Assembly: GCF_000286955.2 (NCBI RefSeq)
Contig: NZ_AJYK02000052.1
Location: 1-64,000, forward strand
Direction of reading: 5' to 3'
Length of the DNA: 64,000 bases
Source of the DNA: Vibrio rumoiensis 1S-45
GTDB taxonomy: Bacteria; Pseudomonadota; Gammaproteobacteria; Enterobacterales; Vibrionaceae
In this document: positions 20,257-29,868 of the stretch, one piece after another
How positions within the stretch are numbered: position 1 is the stretch's first letter
Layout of the letters: every line of letters begins with the position of its first letter
Program-made: the position numbers and the translations under genes
The notes under the pieces: model-generated
The model's database searches: none
The model's input: the letters and a program-made list of their open reading frames with translations, nothing else
What the model was told of the DNA's origin: nothing

Positions 20257-20288
20257 AATGGGAAGAGACAGTCGCTTCCCATTTTTTA
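20257..20288. terminator. Terminator after dsbA
   Basis: AATGGGAAG (20257-20265) pairs with CTTCCCATT (20275-20283) around a nine-base loop, then a T-run. It separates convergent dsbA and comM. Confidence 0.9.
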
Positions 20289-20305
20289 TAGATAGCAACA
20301 GCACA

Positions 20306-21829
20306 CTACACCGCTTGGGCCGTAAGTTGTTTGAGCAATCTATCCATATTGCGATACCCTAACGCTTCCGCTAAATGCGCTTTACTAATGCATTCCGATT
20401 GAGCTAAATCAGCTATCGTGCGTGCCACTTTCAAGATCCGATGATAAGCCCGAACCGATAACCCTAATTGATGCAAAGCATGCTCTAAAAACTCCGCATC
20501 GGCTTTTTCTAAACGGCAGAAGGTTTCTATTTCTCGGCTAGAGAGCAAGGCATTAACCTTTCCATTTCGAGTGAGCATTAATTGCCTTGCTTGTAGCACT
20601 CGTTGTTTAACTGCTTCTGTGGTTTCTCCTCTGTCTCCACCTTGTGAAAGCGTGCCTTTGGGCAGTGATGGGATTTCTATCGACATATCAAAACGATCAA
20701 GCAGCGGCCCAGATAGACGGCTTAAATAACGTAAAATAATTTGTGGATTAGTCCGCGTTTGTGAGCCTTCATAATAACCTGTGGGGCTTGGGTTTAACGC
20801 CCCAACCAACTGAAATCGTGCCGGAAAGCGCGTTTTCCCAGCCGCGCGAGAAATAATAATCTCACCCGATTCAAGCGGCTCACGCAGTGAATCCAACACC
20901 TTTCGATCAAACTCTGGCATTTCATCTAAAAAAAGTAGGCCATTGTGCGCTAGCGAGATTTCTCCCGGACGAGGAATAGAACCACCGCCAACTAACGCCG
21001 CCATCGAGCTTGAATGATGAGGTGAACGAAAAGGGCGAGCCTTCCAGTTGTGATGATTAATTTCAATGTCAGTGAGAGACGCCACCGAAGCACTTTCTAA
21101 CGCCTCATCATCACTCATTTCAGGCAGTAAATCGCACAAACGCGACGCTAACATGGTTTTTCCGGTTCCCGGTGGCCCTAAGAATAATAAGTTGTGAGAC
21201 CCTGCTGCGGCTATTTCTAATGCTCGCTTTCCTTGTTGCTGACCAATAATGTCTTGTAAGTCCCGTTCATTGGGTTTGGCTTGCGGTGGGTTCGATGAGG
21301 TAAATAAGCTCATGGTTTGCTGACCACATAAATCTGCGCACACCTCCAATAATGTCGCAGCAGATTTATGCGTTCCTTGCCCAACTAAAGCCGCTTGGTC
21401 GCCATTGTCATTCGGCACCACTAAGCGACGATCTTGTTTCATACACGCCAATGCCGCAGGAAGCACCCCTTTCACTCGGCGCAATTCTCCTGATAACGCT
21501 AACTCACCAACAAACTCATGGCCTTCTAATTTGTTAACCGCAATTTGTTGAGAGGCCGCCAAAATCCCCAACGCAATCGGCAAATCAAATCGCCCGCCTT
21601 CTTTGGGTAAATCCGCTGGGGCTAAATTGACCGTGATACGTTTTGCCGGAAATTCAAAGTTCGAATTTAAAATGGCACTGCGCACGCGATCTTTTGATTC
21701 TTTAACCGTAGTTTCCGGCAGTCCAACCAAAGAAAAACCCGGCATGCCATTGCTAATATGCACTTCAACCGTCACTTCTGGCGCTTCCACCCCAACACAC
21801 GCTCGGCTGTGTATAATTGCCAATTCCAT
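20306..21829 (-). CDS. comM: Mg chelatase-like AAA+ ATPase ComM (YifB)
   Basis: ComM is a hexameric AAA+ helicase-type motor that promotes branch migration when transformed DNA is integrated into the chromosome. The 507-residue protein has an N-terminal Lon-protease-like ChlI domain (about 1-170), Walker A GPPGTGKT (218-225), a Walker B-type LLFLDEMPEF and a C-terminal Mg-chelatase segment with SVRAYHRILKVARTIADL. Length is standard (506 in E. coli). It diverges from the ilv operon, the usual place in gammaproteobacteria. Together with dprA it points to natural competence. Confidence 0.96.
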   Translation of the reverse strand: MELAIIHSRACVGVEAPEVTVEVHISNGMPGFSLVGLPETTVKESKDRVRSAILNSNFEFPAKRITVNLAPADLPKEGGRFDLPIALGILAASQQIAVNKLEGHEFVGELALSGELRRVKGVLPAALACMKQDRRLVVPNDNGDQAALVGQGTHKSAATLLEVCADLCGQQTMSLFTSSNPPQAKPNERDLQDIIGQQQGKRALEIAAAGSHNLLFLGPPGTGKTMLASRLCDLLPEMSDDEALESASVASLTDIEINHHNWKARPFRSPHHSSSMAALVGGGSIPRPGEISLAHNGLLFLDEMPEFDRKVLDSLREPLESGEIIISRAAGKTRFPARFQLVGALNPSPTGYYEGSQTRTNPQIILRYLSRLSGPLLDRFDMSIEIPSLPKGTLSQGGDRGETTEAVKQRVLQARQLMLTRNGKVNALLSSREIETFCRLEKADAEFLEHALHQLGLSVRAYHRILKVARTIADLAQSECISKAHLAEALGYRNMDRLLKQLTAQAV

Positions 21830-22007
21830 TTATTCACCTATTGATTGATTCGCCATAATTGGCTGTTTTCTCTCTGTATACCTTTATATACAAGCTTTGA
21901 ACTGAGTCGGATGGTGAAAAAAGTGTGAGTTTTTGCTTGTAATATAATCAAATTATGTGATACCACTAGAAGAACAAATTATTGTTACTGATTCAGACGG
22001 AATTGAA

Positions 22008-22097
22008 ATGAATCCAATCGCTCGTATTCACACTCTGATTATTCTCATTAACGTGGTCATTATTCGGTCCGCGCGGGGTGTAGTGAGCGACAAGTAA
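22008..22097 (+). CDS. ilvL: ilvGMEDA leader peptide
   Basis: A 29-codon ORF (MNPIARIHTLIILINVVIIR then nine more residues) contains seven Ile, four Val and two Leu codons, mostly clustered at codons 10-19. This is the composition expected of the ribosome-stalling peptide that senses charged Ile, Val and Leu tRNAs. It ends 17 bases before a strong terminator hairpin upstream of ilvG. A TATAAT box at 21943-21948 could be the -10 element of the operon promoter. Confidence 0.9.
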   Translation: MNPIARIHTLIILINVVIIRSARGVVSDK

Positions 22098-22142
22098 CAA
22101 CCAACACTATCTAGCCCCCGCACTCAAGTCCGGGGGTTTTTT
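22073..22142 (+). promoter_or_regulatory. ilv operon attenuator (antiterminator and terminator)
   Basis: The terminator is CCCCCG (22115-22120) paired with CGGGGG (22131-22136) followed by six Ts. The segment 22073-22083 (GCGGGG..TAG) inside the leader peptide gene can pair with CTAG..CCCCGC at 22111-22121 (9 of 11 positions), consuming the terminator's left arm. Stalling of ribosomes on the Ile/Val-rich codons just upstream would leave this segment free and favour read-through into ilvG. Confidence 0.85.
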
Positions 22143-22299
22143 ATTATCTTTTTTATACAAAAGTACATGAGCCAATAAAAATAATAACAAGCGAATGTCA
22201 GCCACGAGAGCAGGACAAGGATATGCCAATGAGCAATTCTCAAATGGAAGAATGTCGACAACACAACACAACACGCAATGAAATGCAGGAGTGCAACCA

Positions 22300-23946
22300 A
22301 TGAATGGATCAGAACTGGTTGTAAGTGCATTACAACAAGAAGGGATAAAAACTGTATTTGGCTACCCGGGCGGTGCCATCATGCCAATTTACGATGCTTT
22401 GTATGACGGTGGAGTTGAACACATCCTATGCCGTCATGAGCAAGGCGCGGTCATGGCCGCAATTGGTATGGCACGTTCCACTCAAGAAGTGGCCGTTTGT
22501 ATGGCCACATCAGGCCCAGGTGCAACCAACTTAGTGACCGGTCTTGCCGATGCATTGATGGATTCCATTCCAATTGTTGCGATTACCGGTCAAGTAGCCA
22601 GTACTCACATTGGTACCGATGCTTTCCAAGAAATGGATGTGATCGGTATGTCGCTATCTTGTTGTAAACATAGCTATCTAGTAACCGATGTCAAAGATCT
22701 TGCCCCGACATTGGCAGAAGCGTTTGAATTGGCTAAATCAGGTCGACCGGGCCCAGTATTAGTCGATATTGCCAAAGATGTTCAACTTGCCGAAGCACCC
22801 GTTAAAATCTTACCTGAATTCACGCCACCTGCGATTCCTGTTGCCAGTAAAAATTCCATCGAACAAGCGCAACAAGTCCTAGCCAAAAGCCGTAAACCTG
22901 TTTTGTATGTTGGTGGTGGGGTTCAACTGGCTAAAGCAACGCAAACCGTACGTGAGTTTCTAAAGTTAAACCCAATGCCAGCGGTGAGCACTTTGAAAGG
23001 CTTAGGTTCTATTGAGCGTCATTACCCTCATTATCTAGGCATGTTAGGCATGCACGGTACCAAGGCCGCTAACTTAGTGGTGCAAGATGCCGATTTACTG
23101 ATTGTCGTGGGTGCGCGTTTTGATGACCGAGTCACCGGCAAACTAGATACCTTTGCGCCACACGCCAAAGTGATTCACTTAGATATCGATGCCGCTGAAT
23201 TTAACAAGCTGCGTCATGCGCATGCTCCGTTACGTGGTGATTTGAATCTTCTATTACCTCAACTTGAATTAAGTACGGATATTTCAGAATGGATCGAACA
23301 TTGCGATCGTCTTCGTACCAAATTCAAATGGCGTTATAACCACCCGGGCGATTTGATCTACGCACCAAAACTGTTAAAGCAATTAAGCGATATGATGCCG
23401 GATAGCGCCATCGTTTCAACCGACGTTGGCCAACATCAAATGTGGGCGGCGCAACACATTCAACCACGTGCCCCTGAAAATTACATCACTTCAGCTGGCC
23501 TTGGTACCATGGGCTTTGGTTTACCCGCGGCCATGGGTGCAAAAGTCGCGCGCCCAGATGATGAATCAATCCTGATCACCGGTGATGGTTCATTTATGAT
23601 GAATATCCAAGAGCTGGGAACGTTAAAACGTCGCAAAATCCCAGTAAAAATGGTGCTACTGAACAACCAACGTTTAGGCATGGTTCGCCAATGGCAATCC
23701 TTGTTCTTTGATGGTCGCCACAGTGAGACCATTTTAGACGATAACCCAGATTTCATCATGTTGGCGCAAGCATTCGACATTCCGGGAAAAACCATTACTC
23801 GTAAAGAAGAAGTCGAGCCGGCATTAAAAGAAATGTTGGCCAGTGAAACCCCATACCTATTACACGTGCTTATTTCTGAAGAAGAAAATGTTTGGCCATT
23901 AGTGCCACCGGGCGCTGCAAACCAAGACATGTTGGAGAACACCTAA
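22300..23946 (+). CDS. ilvG: Acetolactate synthase II large subunit
   Basis: IlvG joins pyruvate with pyruvate or 2-oxobutyrate to make acetolactate or acetohydroxybutyrate, the first common step of valine, leucine and isoleucine synthesis; it uses thiamine diphosphate, Mg2+ and FAD. The 548-residue protein (E. coli length) has the catalytic glutamate region [15 protein letters not shown], the FAD domain and the ThDP signature starting GDGSFMMN. I use the ATG at 22300, nine bases after AGGA; the GTG at 22291 abuts the AGGA. Unlike E. coli K-12, the gene is intact. Its stop codon overlaps the ilvM start. Confidence 0.97.
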   Translation: MNGSELVVSALQQEGIKTVFGYPGGAIMPIYDALYDGGVEHILCRHEQGAVMAAIGMARSTQEVAVCMATSGPGATNLVTGLADALMDSIPIVAITGQVASTHIGTDAFQEMDVIGMSLSCCKHSYLVTDVKDLAPTLAEAFELAKSGRPGPVLVDIAKDVQLAEAPVKILPEFTPPAIPVASKNSIEQAQQVLAKSRKPVLYVGGGVQLAKATQTVREFLKLNPMPAVSTLKGLGSIERHYPHYLGMLGMHGTKAANLVVQDADLLIVVGARFDDRVTGKLDTFAPHAKVIHLDIDAAEFNKLRHAHAPLRGDLNLLLPQLELSTDISEWIEHCDRLRTKFKWRYNHPGDLIYAPKLLKQLSDMMPDSAIVSTDVGQHQMWAAQHIQPRAPENYITSAGLGTMGFGLPAAMGAKVARPDDESILITGDGSFMMNIQELGTLKRRKIPVKMVLLNNQRLGMVRQWQSLFFDGRHSETILDDNPDFIMLAQAFDIPGKTITRKEEVEPALKEMLASETPYLLHVLISEEENVWPLVPPGAANQDMLENT

Positions 23947-24203
23947 TGGACAGATATCAACTCAACATTAAAGCCGATGATAAACCGGTATTACTTGAAC
24001 GTGTATTGCGGGTTATCCGTCATCGTGGCTTTACTATTCGACAAGTGATCGCTACCGTAAACCATGAAAGTGATATCGCCACAGTGGAAATCATTGTCGA
24101 TAGCGCAAGACCTATCAGTATTTTGATCAATCAAATTGAAAAGCTTTGGGATATTCGCACAGTAGAAACCCAACTGTTGCAAACACACCTCTCAGAAGAA
24201 TAA
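23946..24203 (+). CDS. ilvM: Acetolactate synthase II small regulatory subunit
   Basis: The 85-residue product is a single ACT domain (YQLNIKADDKPVLLERVLRV, then RQVIATVN) that activates and stabilises the IlvG catalytic subunit. Its ATG overlaps the ilvG TAA by one base (TAATG), so translation is coupled. Longer in-frame starts inside ilvG are not credible. ilvE follows after 24 bases. Confidence 0.94.
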   Translation: MDRYQLNIKADDKPVLLERVLRVIRHRGFTIRQVIATVNHESDIATVEIIVDSARPISILINQIEKLWDIRTVETQLLQTHLSEE

Positions 24204-24227
24204 CGCGGATTTAAAAAGGAAGACAAA

Positions 24228-25166
24228 ATGGCGACCAGCACGGCAGATTTTATTTGGTTTAATGGAAAGATGGTTCCTTGGGCAGAAGCTAATGTCCACG
24301 TATTAACGCATGCAATGCACTACGGAACCTCTGTTTTTGAAGGCATTCGTTGCTATAACACGCCAAATGGTCCGATTGTGTTTCGCCATAAAGAGCACAT
24401 GCAACGTTTGGAAGACTCCGCCAAAATTTACCGCTTCCCTATTCCTTATACTGTCGATGAAATGATGGAAGCCTGCCGTGAAACGCTACGCGCGAACAAG
24501 TTAGATTCCGCTTATATTCGCCCATTGGGTTTTGTGGGTAATGTGGGTTTGGGCGTGTGCCCACCGGTGGATTCACAAATGGAAGTGATCATTGCTGCTT
24601 TCCCTTGGGGCTCATACTTAGGTGAAGAAGCACTGGCAAATGGCGTAGATGCGATGATTTCAAGTTGGAATCGTGCCGCCCCAAACACCATACCAACAGC
24701 AGCCAAAGCTGGGGGTAACTACCTATCTTCATTATTAGTTGGCGGTGAAGCTCGTCGCCATGGTTATGATGAAGGGATTGCGCTTAGCGTAAGTGGTTAT
24801 ATTTCAGAAGGTGCTGGCGAAAATATTTTTGTTGTGAAAAACGGCGTAATTGTAACCCCACCCGCCACCAGCTCAATTTTACCGGGCATCACGCGCGATT
24901 CGATTGTGATCCTCGCCAAAGAGCTGGGTTATGAAATACAAGAAGCAAACATTGCACGTGAAGCTCTTTATCTTGCCGATGAAATTTTCATGACAGGCAC
25001 AGCTGCTGAAATCGTACCGGTGCGCAGTGTTGATCAAATCACCGTTGGCTCTGGCAAACGTGGCCCGATCACTGAACATATTCAATCAACCTTCTTTGGC
25101 TTATTTAATGGTACCACTGAAGATAAGTGGGGCTGGCTTGATCCAGTCTACCCACAAAAGAAGTAA
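24228..25166 (+). CDS. ilvE: Branched-chain amino acid aminotransferase
   Basis: IlvE carries out the last step of Val, Leu and Ile synthesis, transferring the amino group of glutamate to the 2-oxo acids with PLP. The 312-residue fold-type IV enzyme has the PLP lysine Lys160 in TAAKAGGNYLSS, the entry HYGTSVFEGIRCY and EGAGENIFVV. AAAGGAAG precedes the ATG. The 136-base gap to ilvD is unusual in this tight operon and contains a repeat element. Confidence 0.97.
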   Translation: MATSTADFIWFNGKMVPWAEANVHVLTHAMHYGTSVFEGIRCYNTPNGPIVFRHKEHMQRLEDSAKIYRFPIPYTVDEMMEACRETLRANKLDSAYIRPLGFVGNVGLGVCPPVDSQMEVIIAAFPWGSYLGEEALANGVDAMISSWNRAAPNTIPTAAKAGGNYLSSLLVGGEARRHGYDEGIALSVSGYISEGAGENIFVVKNGVIVTPPATSSILPGITRDSIVILAKELGYEIQEANIAREALYLADEIFMTGTAAEIVPVRSVDQITVGSGKRGPITEHIQSTFFGLFNGTTEDKWGWLDPVYPQKK

Positions 25167-25204
25167 GATTTTAACTCAATATTATCGAATTTAAATATAT
25201 CGCT

Positions 25205-25281
25205 CCCCCAACGTAATTGAAGTTGCCGCTAGGCGAATGAACGCAGTGAACAACGCTGTAGCTTCAAGAACGAAGGGGGGG
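25205..25281. repeat. Dispersed intergenic palindromic repeat, long copy
   Basis: The ilvE-ilvD gap holds an imperfect palindrome: CCCCC (25205-25209) against the G-run at 25275-25281, and inside it TTGAAG (25217-25222) against CTTCAA (25262-25267). Read on the minus strand, its ends match a shorter copy at 60676-60710: CTTGAAGCTAC is identical in both, and the other end matches at 15 of 18 positions. This indicates a repeat family with a variable middle. Confidence 0.7.
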
Positions 25282-25302
25282 ACATTAAAAGGATTTCAAA
25301 TT

Positions 25303-27144
25303 ATGCCTATCTATCGCTCCGCTACTACAACTCATGGCCGCAATATGGCTGGTGCTCGTGCTTTATGGCGCGCCACTGGCGTGAAAGAAGAAGATTTCGG
25401 TAAACCAATCATTGCCGTTGTAAACTCATTCACTCAGTTTGTACCCGGTCATGTGCACTTAAAAGACATGGGGCAATTGGTGGCTGCTGAGATTGAAAAA
25501 TCAGGCGGGATTGCCAAAGAATTCAACACCATTGCGGTAGATGATGGCATTGCGATGGGTCACGGCGGCATGTTGTACTCATTGCCTTCTCGTGAATTGA
25601 TTGCCGATTCAGTTGAATACATGGTGAATGCACACTGCGCCGATGCCATGGTGTGTATTTCTAACTGTGACAAAATCACTCCGGGAATGTTAATGGCATC
25701 ACTACGCCTAAACATCCCAGTCATCTTTGTTTCAGGTGGTCCAATGGAAGCGGGTAAAACTAAGCTTTCTGATCAACTGATCAAACTGGATTTAGTCGAT
25801 GCGATGATCCAAGGTGCCGACCCAAAAGTTTCTGATGCGCAAAGTGAGCAAGTAGAGCGTTCAGCGTGTCCTACTTGTGGTTCATGTTCAGGCATGTTTA
25901 CCGCCAACTCAATGAACTGTTTAACCGAAGCGCTGGGCCTTAGCCAGCCGGGTAATGGTTCAATGCTCGCCACTCACGCCGACCGTGAACAATTGTTCTT
26001 AAAAGCAGGTCAACGCATTGTTGAATTAACCAAGCGTTACTACCTTGAAGATGATGAGTCTGCCCTTCCACGTAATATCGCTTCACGCGATGCATTTGAA
26101 AATGCCATGGCACTTGATGTGGCGATGGGTGGTTCAACCAACACCGTATTGCATTTAATTGCAGCAGCGCAAGAAGGTGAAATTGACTTCACCATGGAAG
26201 ACATCGATCGCATGTCTCGCTTGATCCCAAACATCTGTAAAGTGGCACCGTCTACCCCGAAATACCACATGGAAGATGTGCACCGTGCAGGTGGCGTGAT
26301 GGCAATTTTAGGTGAGTTGGATAGAGCCGGTCTTATCAACAACCAAACCAATACGGTATTGGGCTTAACCATGTCTGAGCAACTGGCTCAATACGACATC
26401 ATGCAAACTGAGTCAGAAGAGGTGAAAACCTTCTTCCGCGCTGGCCCTGCTGGTATCCGTACCACCAAAGCTTTCTCACAAGATTGCCGTTGGGACACGC
26501 TTGATGATGACCGTGAAAATGGTTGTGTCCGCACCAAAGAACATGCCTTTAGCCAAGATGGTGGTTTAGCGGTATTAAGCGGCAATATCGCACTGAATGG
26601 CTGTATTGTAAAAACCGCAGGTGTGGATGAGAACAGCCTACAATTCCAAGGCCCTGCTGTGGTATTTGAAAGCCAAGAAAGCGCCGTTGAAGGTATTTTA
26701 GGTGGTAAAGTGAAAGCGGGTGACGTAGTCGTTATTCGCTACGAAGGTCCAAAAGGTGGCCCGGGAATGCAAGAAATGCTGTACCCAACCACCTATTTAA
26801 AATCAATGGGCTTAGGGAAAGAGTGTGCACTGTTAACCGATGGTCGTTTCTCTGGTGGTACTTCAGGTCTTTCTATTGGACATGCTTCTCCAGAAGCGGC
26901 CGATGGCGGTACTATTGGTTTAGTTAACCAAGGCGATATCATTACTATCGATATTCCAAACCGTACCATTGAACTTGAAGTTAGCGAGCAAGAATTAGCA
27001 GAACGTCGCGCCAAACAAGATCAATTGGGTTGGAAACCTGCCAATCGTGAACGTGTGGTGTCTTATGCCCTTAAAGCTTACGCGATGCTTGCGACCAGCG
27101 CAGATAAAGGCGCAGTACGTGATAAATCTAAGCTAGAGGGATAA
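25303..27144 (+). CDS. ilvD: Dihydroxy-acid dehydratase
   Basis: IlvD dehydrates dihydroxyisovalerate and dihydroxymethylvalerate to the 2-oxo acids of valine and isoleucine synthesis, using an Fe-S cluster. The 613-residue product starts at MPIYRSATT (ATG 25303, AGGA upstream), the family N-terminus; an in-frame ATG at 25237 would only translate the upstream repeat. Cluster ligands Cys122 (NCDKITPGM) and Cys195 ([11 protein letters not shown]) are present. It is followed after five bases by ilvA. Confidence 0.97.
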   Translation: MPIYRSATTTHGRNMAGARALWRATGVKEEDFGKPIIAVVNSFTQFVPGHVHLKDMGQLVAAEIEKSGGIAKEFNTIAVDDGIAMGHGGMLYSLPSRELIADSVEYMVNAHCADAMVCISNCDKITPGMLMASLRLNIPVIFVSGGPMEAGKTKLSDQLIKLDLVDAMIQGADPKVSDAQSEQVERSACPTCGSCSGMFTANSMNCLTEALGLSQPGNGSMLATHADREQLFLKAGQRIVELTKRYYLEDDESALPRNIASRDAFENAMALDVAMGGSTNTVLHLIAAAQEGEIDFTMEDIDRMSRLIPNICKVAPSTPKYHMEDVHRAGGVMAILGELDRAGLINNQTNTVLGLTMSEQLAQYDIMQTESEEVKTFFRAGPAGIRTTKAFSQDCRWDTLDDDRENGCVRTKEHAFSQDGGLAVLSGNIALNGCIVKTAGVDENSLQFQGPAVVFESQESAVEGILGGKVKAGDVVVIRYEGPKGGPGMQEMLYPTTYLKSMGLGKECALLTDGRFSGGTSGLSIGHASPEAADGGTIGLVNQGDIITIDIPNRTIELEVSEQELAERRAKQDQLGWKPANRERVVSYALKAYAMLATSADKGAVRDKSKLEG

Positions 27145-27149
27145 TCCCT

Positions 27150-28696
27150 ATGGCGGATGATAGACATACAGAAGATCTACCAAGAACCGGCGCAGAGTAC
27201 CTGCGTCAGATCTTGCGCGCGCCGATCTATGAAGTCGCAGTGGTGACGCCTTTACAAGAAATGACCCGACTGTCTGAACGCTTAGGTAACCTTATTCAGC
27301 TTAAGCGTGAAGACCGCCAACCGGTGCACTCTTTTAAACTGCGTGGCGCTTATAACATGGTTGCCAGTTTAACCGAGCAGCAAAAACAAGCGGGTGTGAT
27401 CACCGCCTCAGCCGGCAATCATGCTCAAGGGATTGCATTATCGGGTAAGCACTTGTCGATTCGCGCCATCATTGTAATGCCGAAAACCACTCCAGATATC
27501 AAAGTCAATGCGGTACGCGGTTATGGCGGTGAAGTGGTTTTACATGGCAGTAATTTTGATGAAGCCAAAGCCGAAGCCGAACGCCTCGCCGAAAAACATA
27601 GCTACACCTATGTACCTCCATTTGATCACCCATTGGTGATCGCCGGTCAAGGCACCATTGGTATGGAAATGCTGCAACAAAATGGTCACTTAGATTATAT
27701 CTTTGTGCCTGTTGGCGGTGGTGGTTTAGCCGCAGGTGTGGCGGTACTGATCAAGCAATTGATGCCAGAAATCAAAGTGATTGCTGTCGAACCTGAAGAT
27801 TCTGCCTGTTTGAAAGCGGCATTAGATGCCGGCAAACCAGTGCCACTGGATCGCGTGAGTATGTTTGCCGATGGCGTGGCAGTGAAAATCATTGGTAATG
27901 AAACCTTCCGTTTATGCCAAGAATACCTTGATGGCCACATTACGGTTTCAAGTGATGAAATTTGCGCAGCAGTCAAAGATATTTTTGAAGATACCCGAGC
28001 CATTGCCGAGCCTTCTGGCGCACTGGCATTAGCGGGTTTAAAAAAATATGCCGAGAAAAACAAACTGAAAGGCAAGCAACGGGTACGGTACTTTCTGGTG
28101 CAAATACCAACTTTCACGGTTTGCGTTATGTCTCAGAGCGTTGTGAATTAGGTGAAAAACGTGAAGGTTTACTCGCGGTGACCATTCCGGAAAGACAAGG
28201 GGCTTTCTTGGAATTCTGCCATATTATTGGCGGTCGTGCGGTCACCGAATTTAACTACCGTTATAACGATGACAAACAAGCCAACATTTTTGTCGGGGTG
28301 CGTTTGCAAGATGGTCAGCAAGAATTAGATCATATTGTCGAAGAATTGCGTCAAGCAGGCTACCCGGTAGCAGATTTATCTGATGATGAAATGGCAAAAC
28401 TGCACATTCGCTATATGATTGGTGGTAAACCATTAAAGCCGCTTAGCGAACGCTTATACAGTTTTGAATTTCCAGAGTCGCCTGGTGCCCTGTTAAACTT
28501 TTTAACCACCTTAGGCACGCATTGGAACATCAGCCTGTTCAACTATCGCAACCACGGCGCTGATTATGGCCGAGTGTTATGTGGCTTTGAGCTTGAAGAA
28601 AGTGATTTGGAGCGTTTTTCTGCTCACTTGCAAGAGTTGGGTTATCAATATAAAGATGAAAACGACAGCCCGTCGTATAAGTTCTTTTTAAGTTAA
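27150..28696 (+). pseudogene. ilvA: Threonine deaminase IlvA, frameshifted
   Basis: IlvA deaminates threonine to 2-oxobutyrate, the committed isoleucine step. Frame one (27150-28151) encodes 333 residues with the complete PLP catalytic domain (Lys63 in HSFKLRGAYN, glycine loop PVGGGGLAAG) and then a 20-residue foreign tail. Homology resumes in another frame with LSGANTNFHGLRYVSER and both ACT-like regulatory domains to 28696. The break lies at a tandem GGTAC GGTAC (28082-28091). Adding one base gives 515 residues (E. coli 514); removing one GGTAC gives 513. As read, it would leave a catalytic-only enzyme resembling TdcB in size (329), without isoleucine feedback control. Sequencing error is the main alternative. 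Confidence 0.92.
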
Positions 28697-28799
28697 CGTT
28701 TATCGTTCACTTTCTTAATCTGAGCGCTTGCTGATTGTGACTTGAAAAAGAGTCATGTACAGCAAGCGCTTTTTTCTTTTTCGAGCAACGATAAACGTT
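28695..28799. terminator. Terminator after ilvA nested in a larger inverted repeat
   Basis: AGCGCTTGCTG (28723-28733) pairs with CAGCAAGCGCT (28760-28770), extended inside by TGACT/AGTCA, and is followed by TTTTT. Outside it, AACGTTTATCGTT (28695-28707) and AACGATAAACGTT (28787-28799) are exact 13-bp inverted repeats, so the whole 105 bases can fold as one long structure. It separates convergent ilvA and punR. Confidence 0.88.
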
Positions 28800-28820
28800 C
28801 ACATCTTCTCCGCGTATATT

Positions 28821-29720
28821 CTACTCCAACCAATCCTGATACATCTTCTCGCTATCTCCTAGGTATTCAATCAACCATTCCACTAGCTTATTACCATCAT
28901 CTTTGCGCCACACTAAGCAACAAGCGCTCAACGGTTTATCACCACTGATTTGTGCTTCAATTAATATCCCTTGATCAATAAAGTGCTCTGCCATGTGGCG
29001 CGGCATATAGCCCATGCCCACTTTATTTTTCAGGCACTCAATGGCACTAAACCAATTTGGCAACAATAAACGACGCTGCTGAGCTGAGTGCCAAGTATGG
29101 CGTTTAGGTAAAATGGTCGACGTATCATCTAAACAAATCGCCGGTATCTTTGATAAGTCCTCATTGGTTAGTGTCGCTTTACCCGCCAAAGGATGATCCG
29201 CGGCCATAACATACACCCAATCAAGACTGCCCATGGATTTAACGCCGTAGTCGCCACTGACCGGAATCGCCGACGTCGCACCAATCACCACATCAGCACG
29301 ACCTTCCGATATCGCTTCCCACGAACCATTAAAGACTTCCATATTGATCTGAAGTTCAGCAAAATCAAAGGTTTGGTAGAAATCTTCAATCAAAGGTTTT
29401 AGCTGCTCAAGCTTGACGATGTTATCTAAAGTCAGCTTAACGGTTTTATGGTAACCATTTTCTACCCGCTTGGTTTGCGCTTTGACTTCTTCCATATGGC
29501 GCAATAATTGGCGAGCTTCATTGATAAAATGCTGCCCCGCTTCGGTTAACTCTACTTTTCGAGCTAAACGATTAAATATTTTCACACCAAGCTCATCTTC
29601 AACCTGTCTAACCGCATAACTAATGGCAGATGGTACTTTATGAAGCTGCTCAGCTGCCGCAGTAAAACTGCCTAAACGAGCAATAGTATCGAGCATTTGT
29701 AATGATTGTTTCGAATACAT
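28821..29720 (-). CDS. punR: LysR-type regulator, PunR-like
   Basis: This 299-residue LysR regulator has an N-terminal winged helix (LQMLDTIARLGSFTAAAEQLHKVPSAISYAVRQVEDELG, split here by its HTH at about 20-45) and a C-terminal effector domain. VFNGSWEAISEGRADVVIGAT, DTSTILPKRHTW and the C-terminal LIEYLGDSE closely follow E. coli PunR (YdhB), the activator of the purine nucleoside exporter/importer PunC. It diverges from the PunC-like gene with an inverted repeat between them, the normal layout for a LysR regulator and its target. Confidence 0.85.
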   Translation of the reverse strand: MYSKQSLQMLDTIARLGSFTAAAEQLHKVPSAISYAVRQVEDELGVKIFNRLARKVELTEAGQHFINEARQLLRHMEEVKAQTKRVENGYHKTVKLTLDNIVKLEQLKPLIEDFYQTFDFAELQINMEVFNGSWEAISEGRADVVIGATSAIPVSGDYGVKSMGSLDWVYVMAADHPLAGKATLTNEDLSKIPAICLDDTSTILPKRHTWHSAQQRRLLLPNWFSAIECLKNKVGMGYMPRHMAEHFIDQGILIEAQISGDKPLSACCLVWRKDDGNKLVEWLIEYLGDSEKMYQDWLE

Positions 29721-29764
29721 AATTAGAGCGCCCCACTACCCATCAAAAAATTTGAATGCTAACT

Positions 29765-29787
29765 CAAAATTATAACGTTTAATTTTG
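29765..29787. promoter_or_regulatory. Candidate PunR operator between punR and punC
   Basis: CAAAATTA (29765-29772) and TAATTTTG (29780-29787) are perfect 8-bp inverted repeats separated by TAACGTT. The centre ATTATAACGTTTAAT fits the T-N11-A rule of LysR operators. It lies 45 bases upstream of the punR start and about 80 upstream of the preferred punC start. Confidence 0.6.
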
Positions 29788-29868
29788 TCACAAGGAAAAT
29801 TTATAATGCTTCTATCGGTATGGATGCGCTTATTGCCATCAACCACAAAGAACATGAATGGCACCGTT

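Noticed and set aside
23481-23942. 153-codon minus-strand ORF opposite ilvG
   Set aside because: It is antisense to the most conserved part of ilvG, with odd composition; a shadow.
28121-28696. A separate 191-residue regulatory-domain gene after ilvA
   Set aside because: Its ATG has no ribosome binding site and homology to IlvA starts upstream of it in the same frame, so it is the out-of-frame rest of ilvA.
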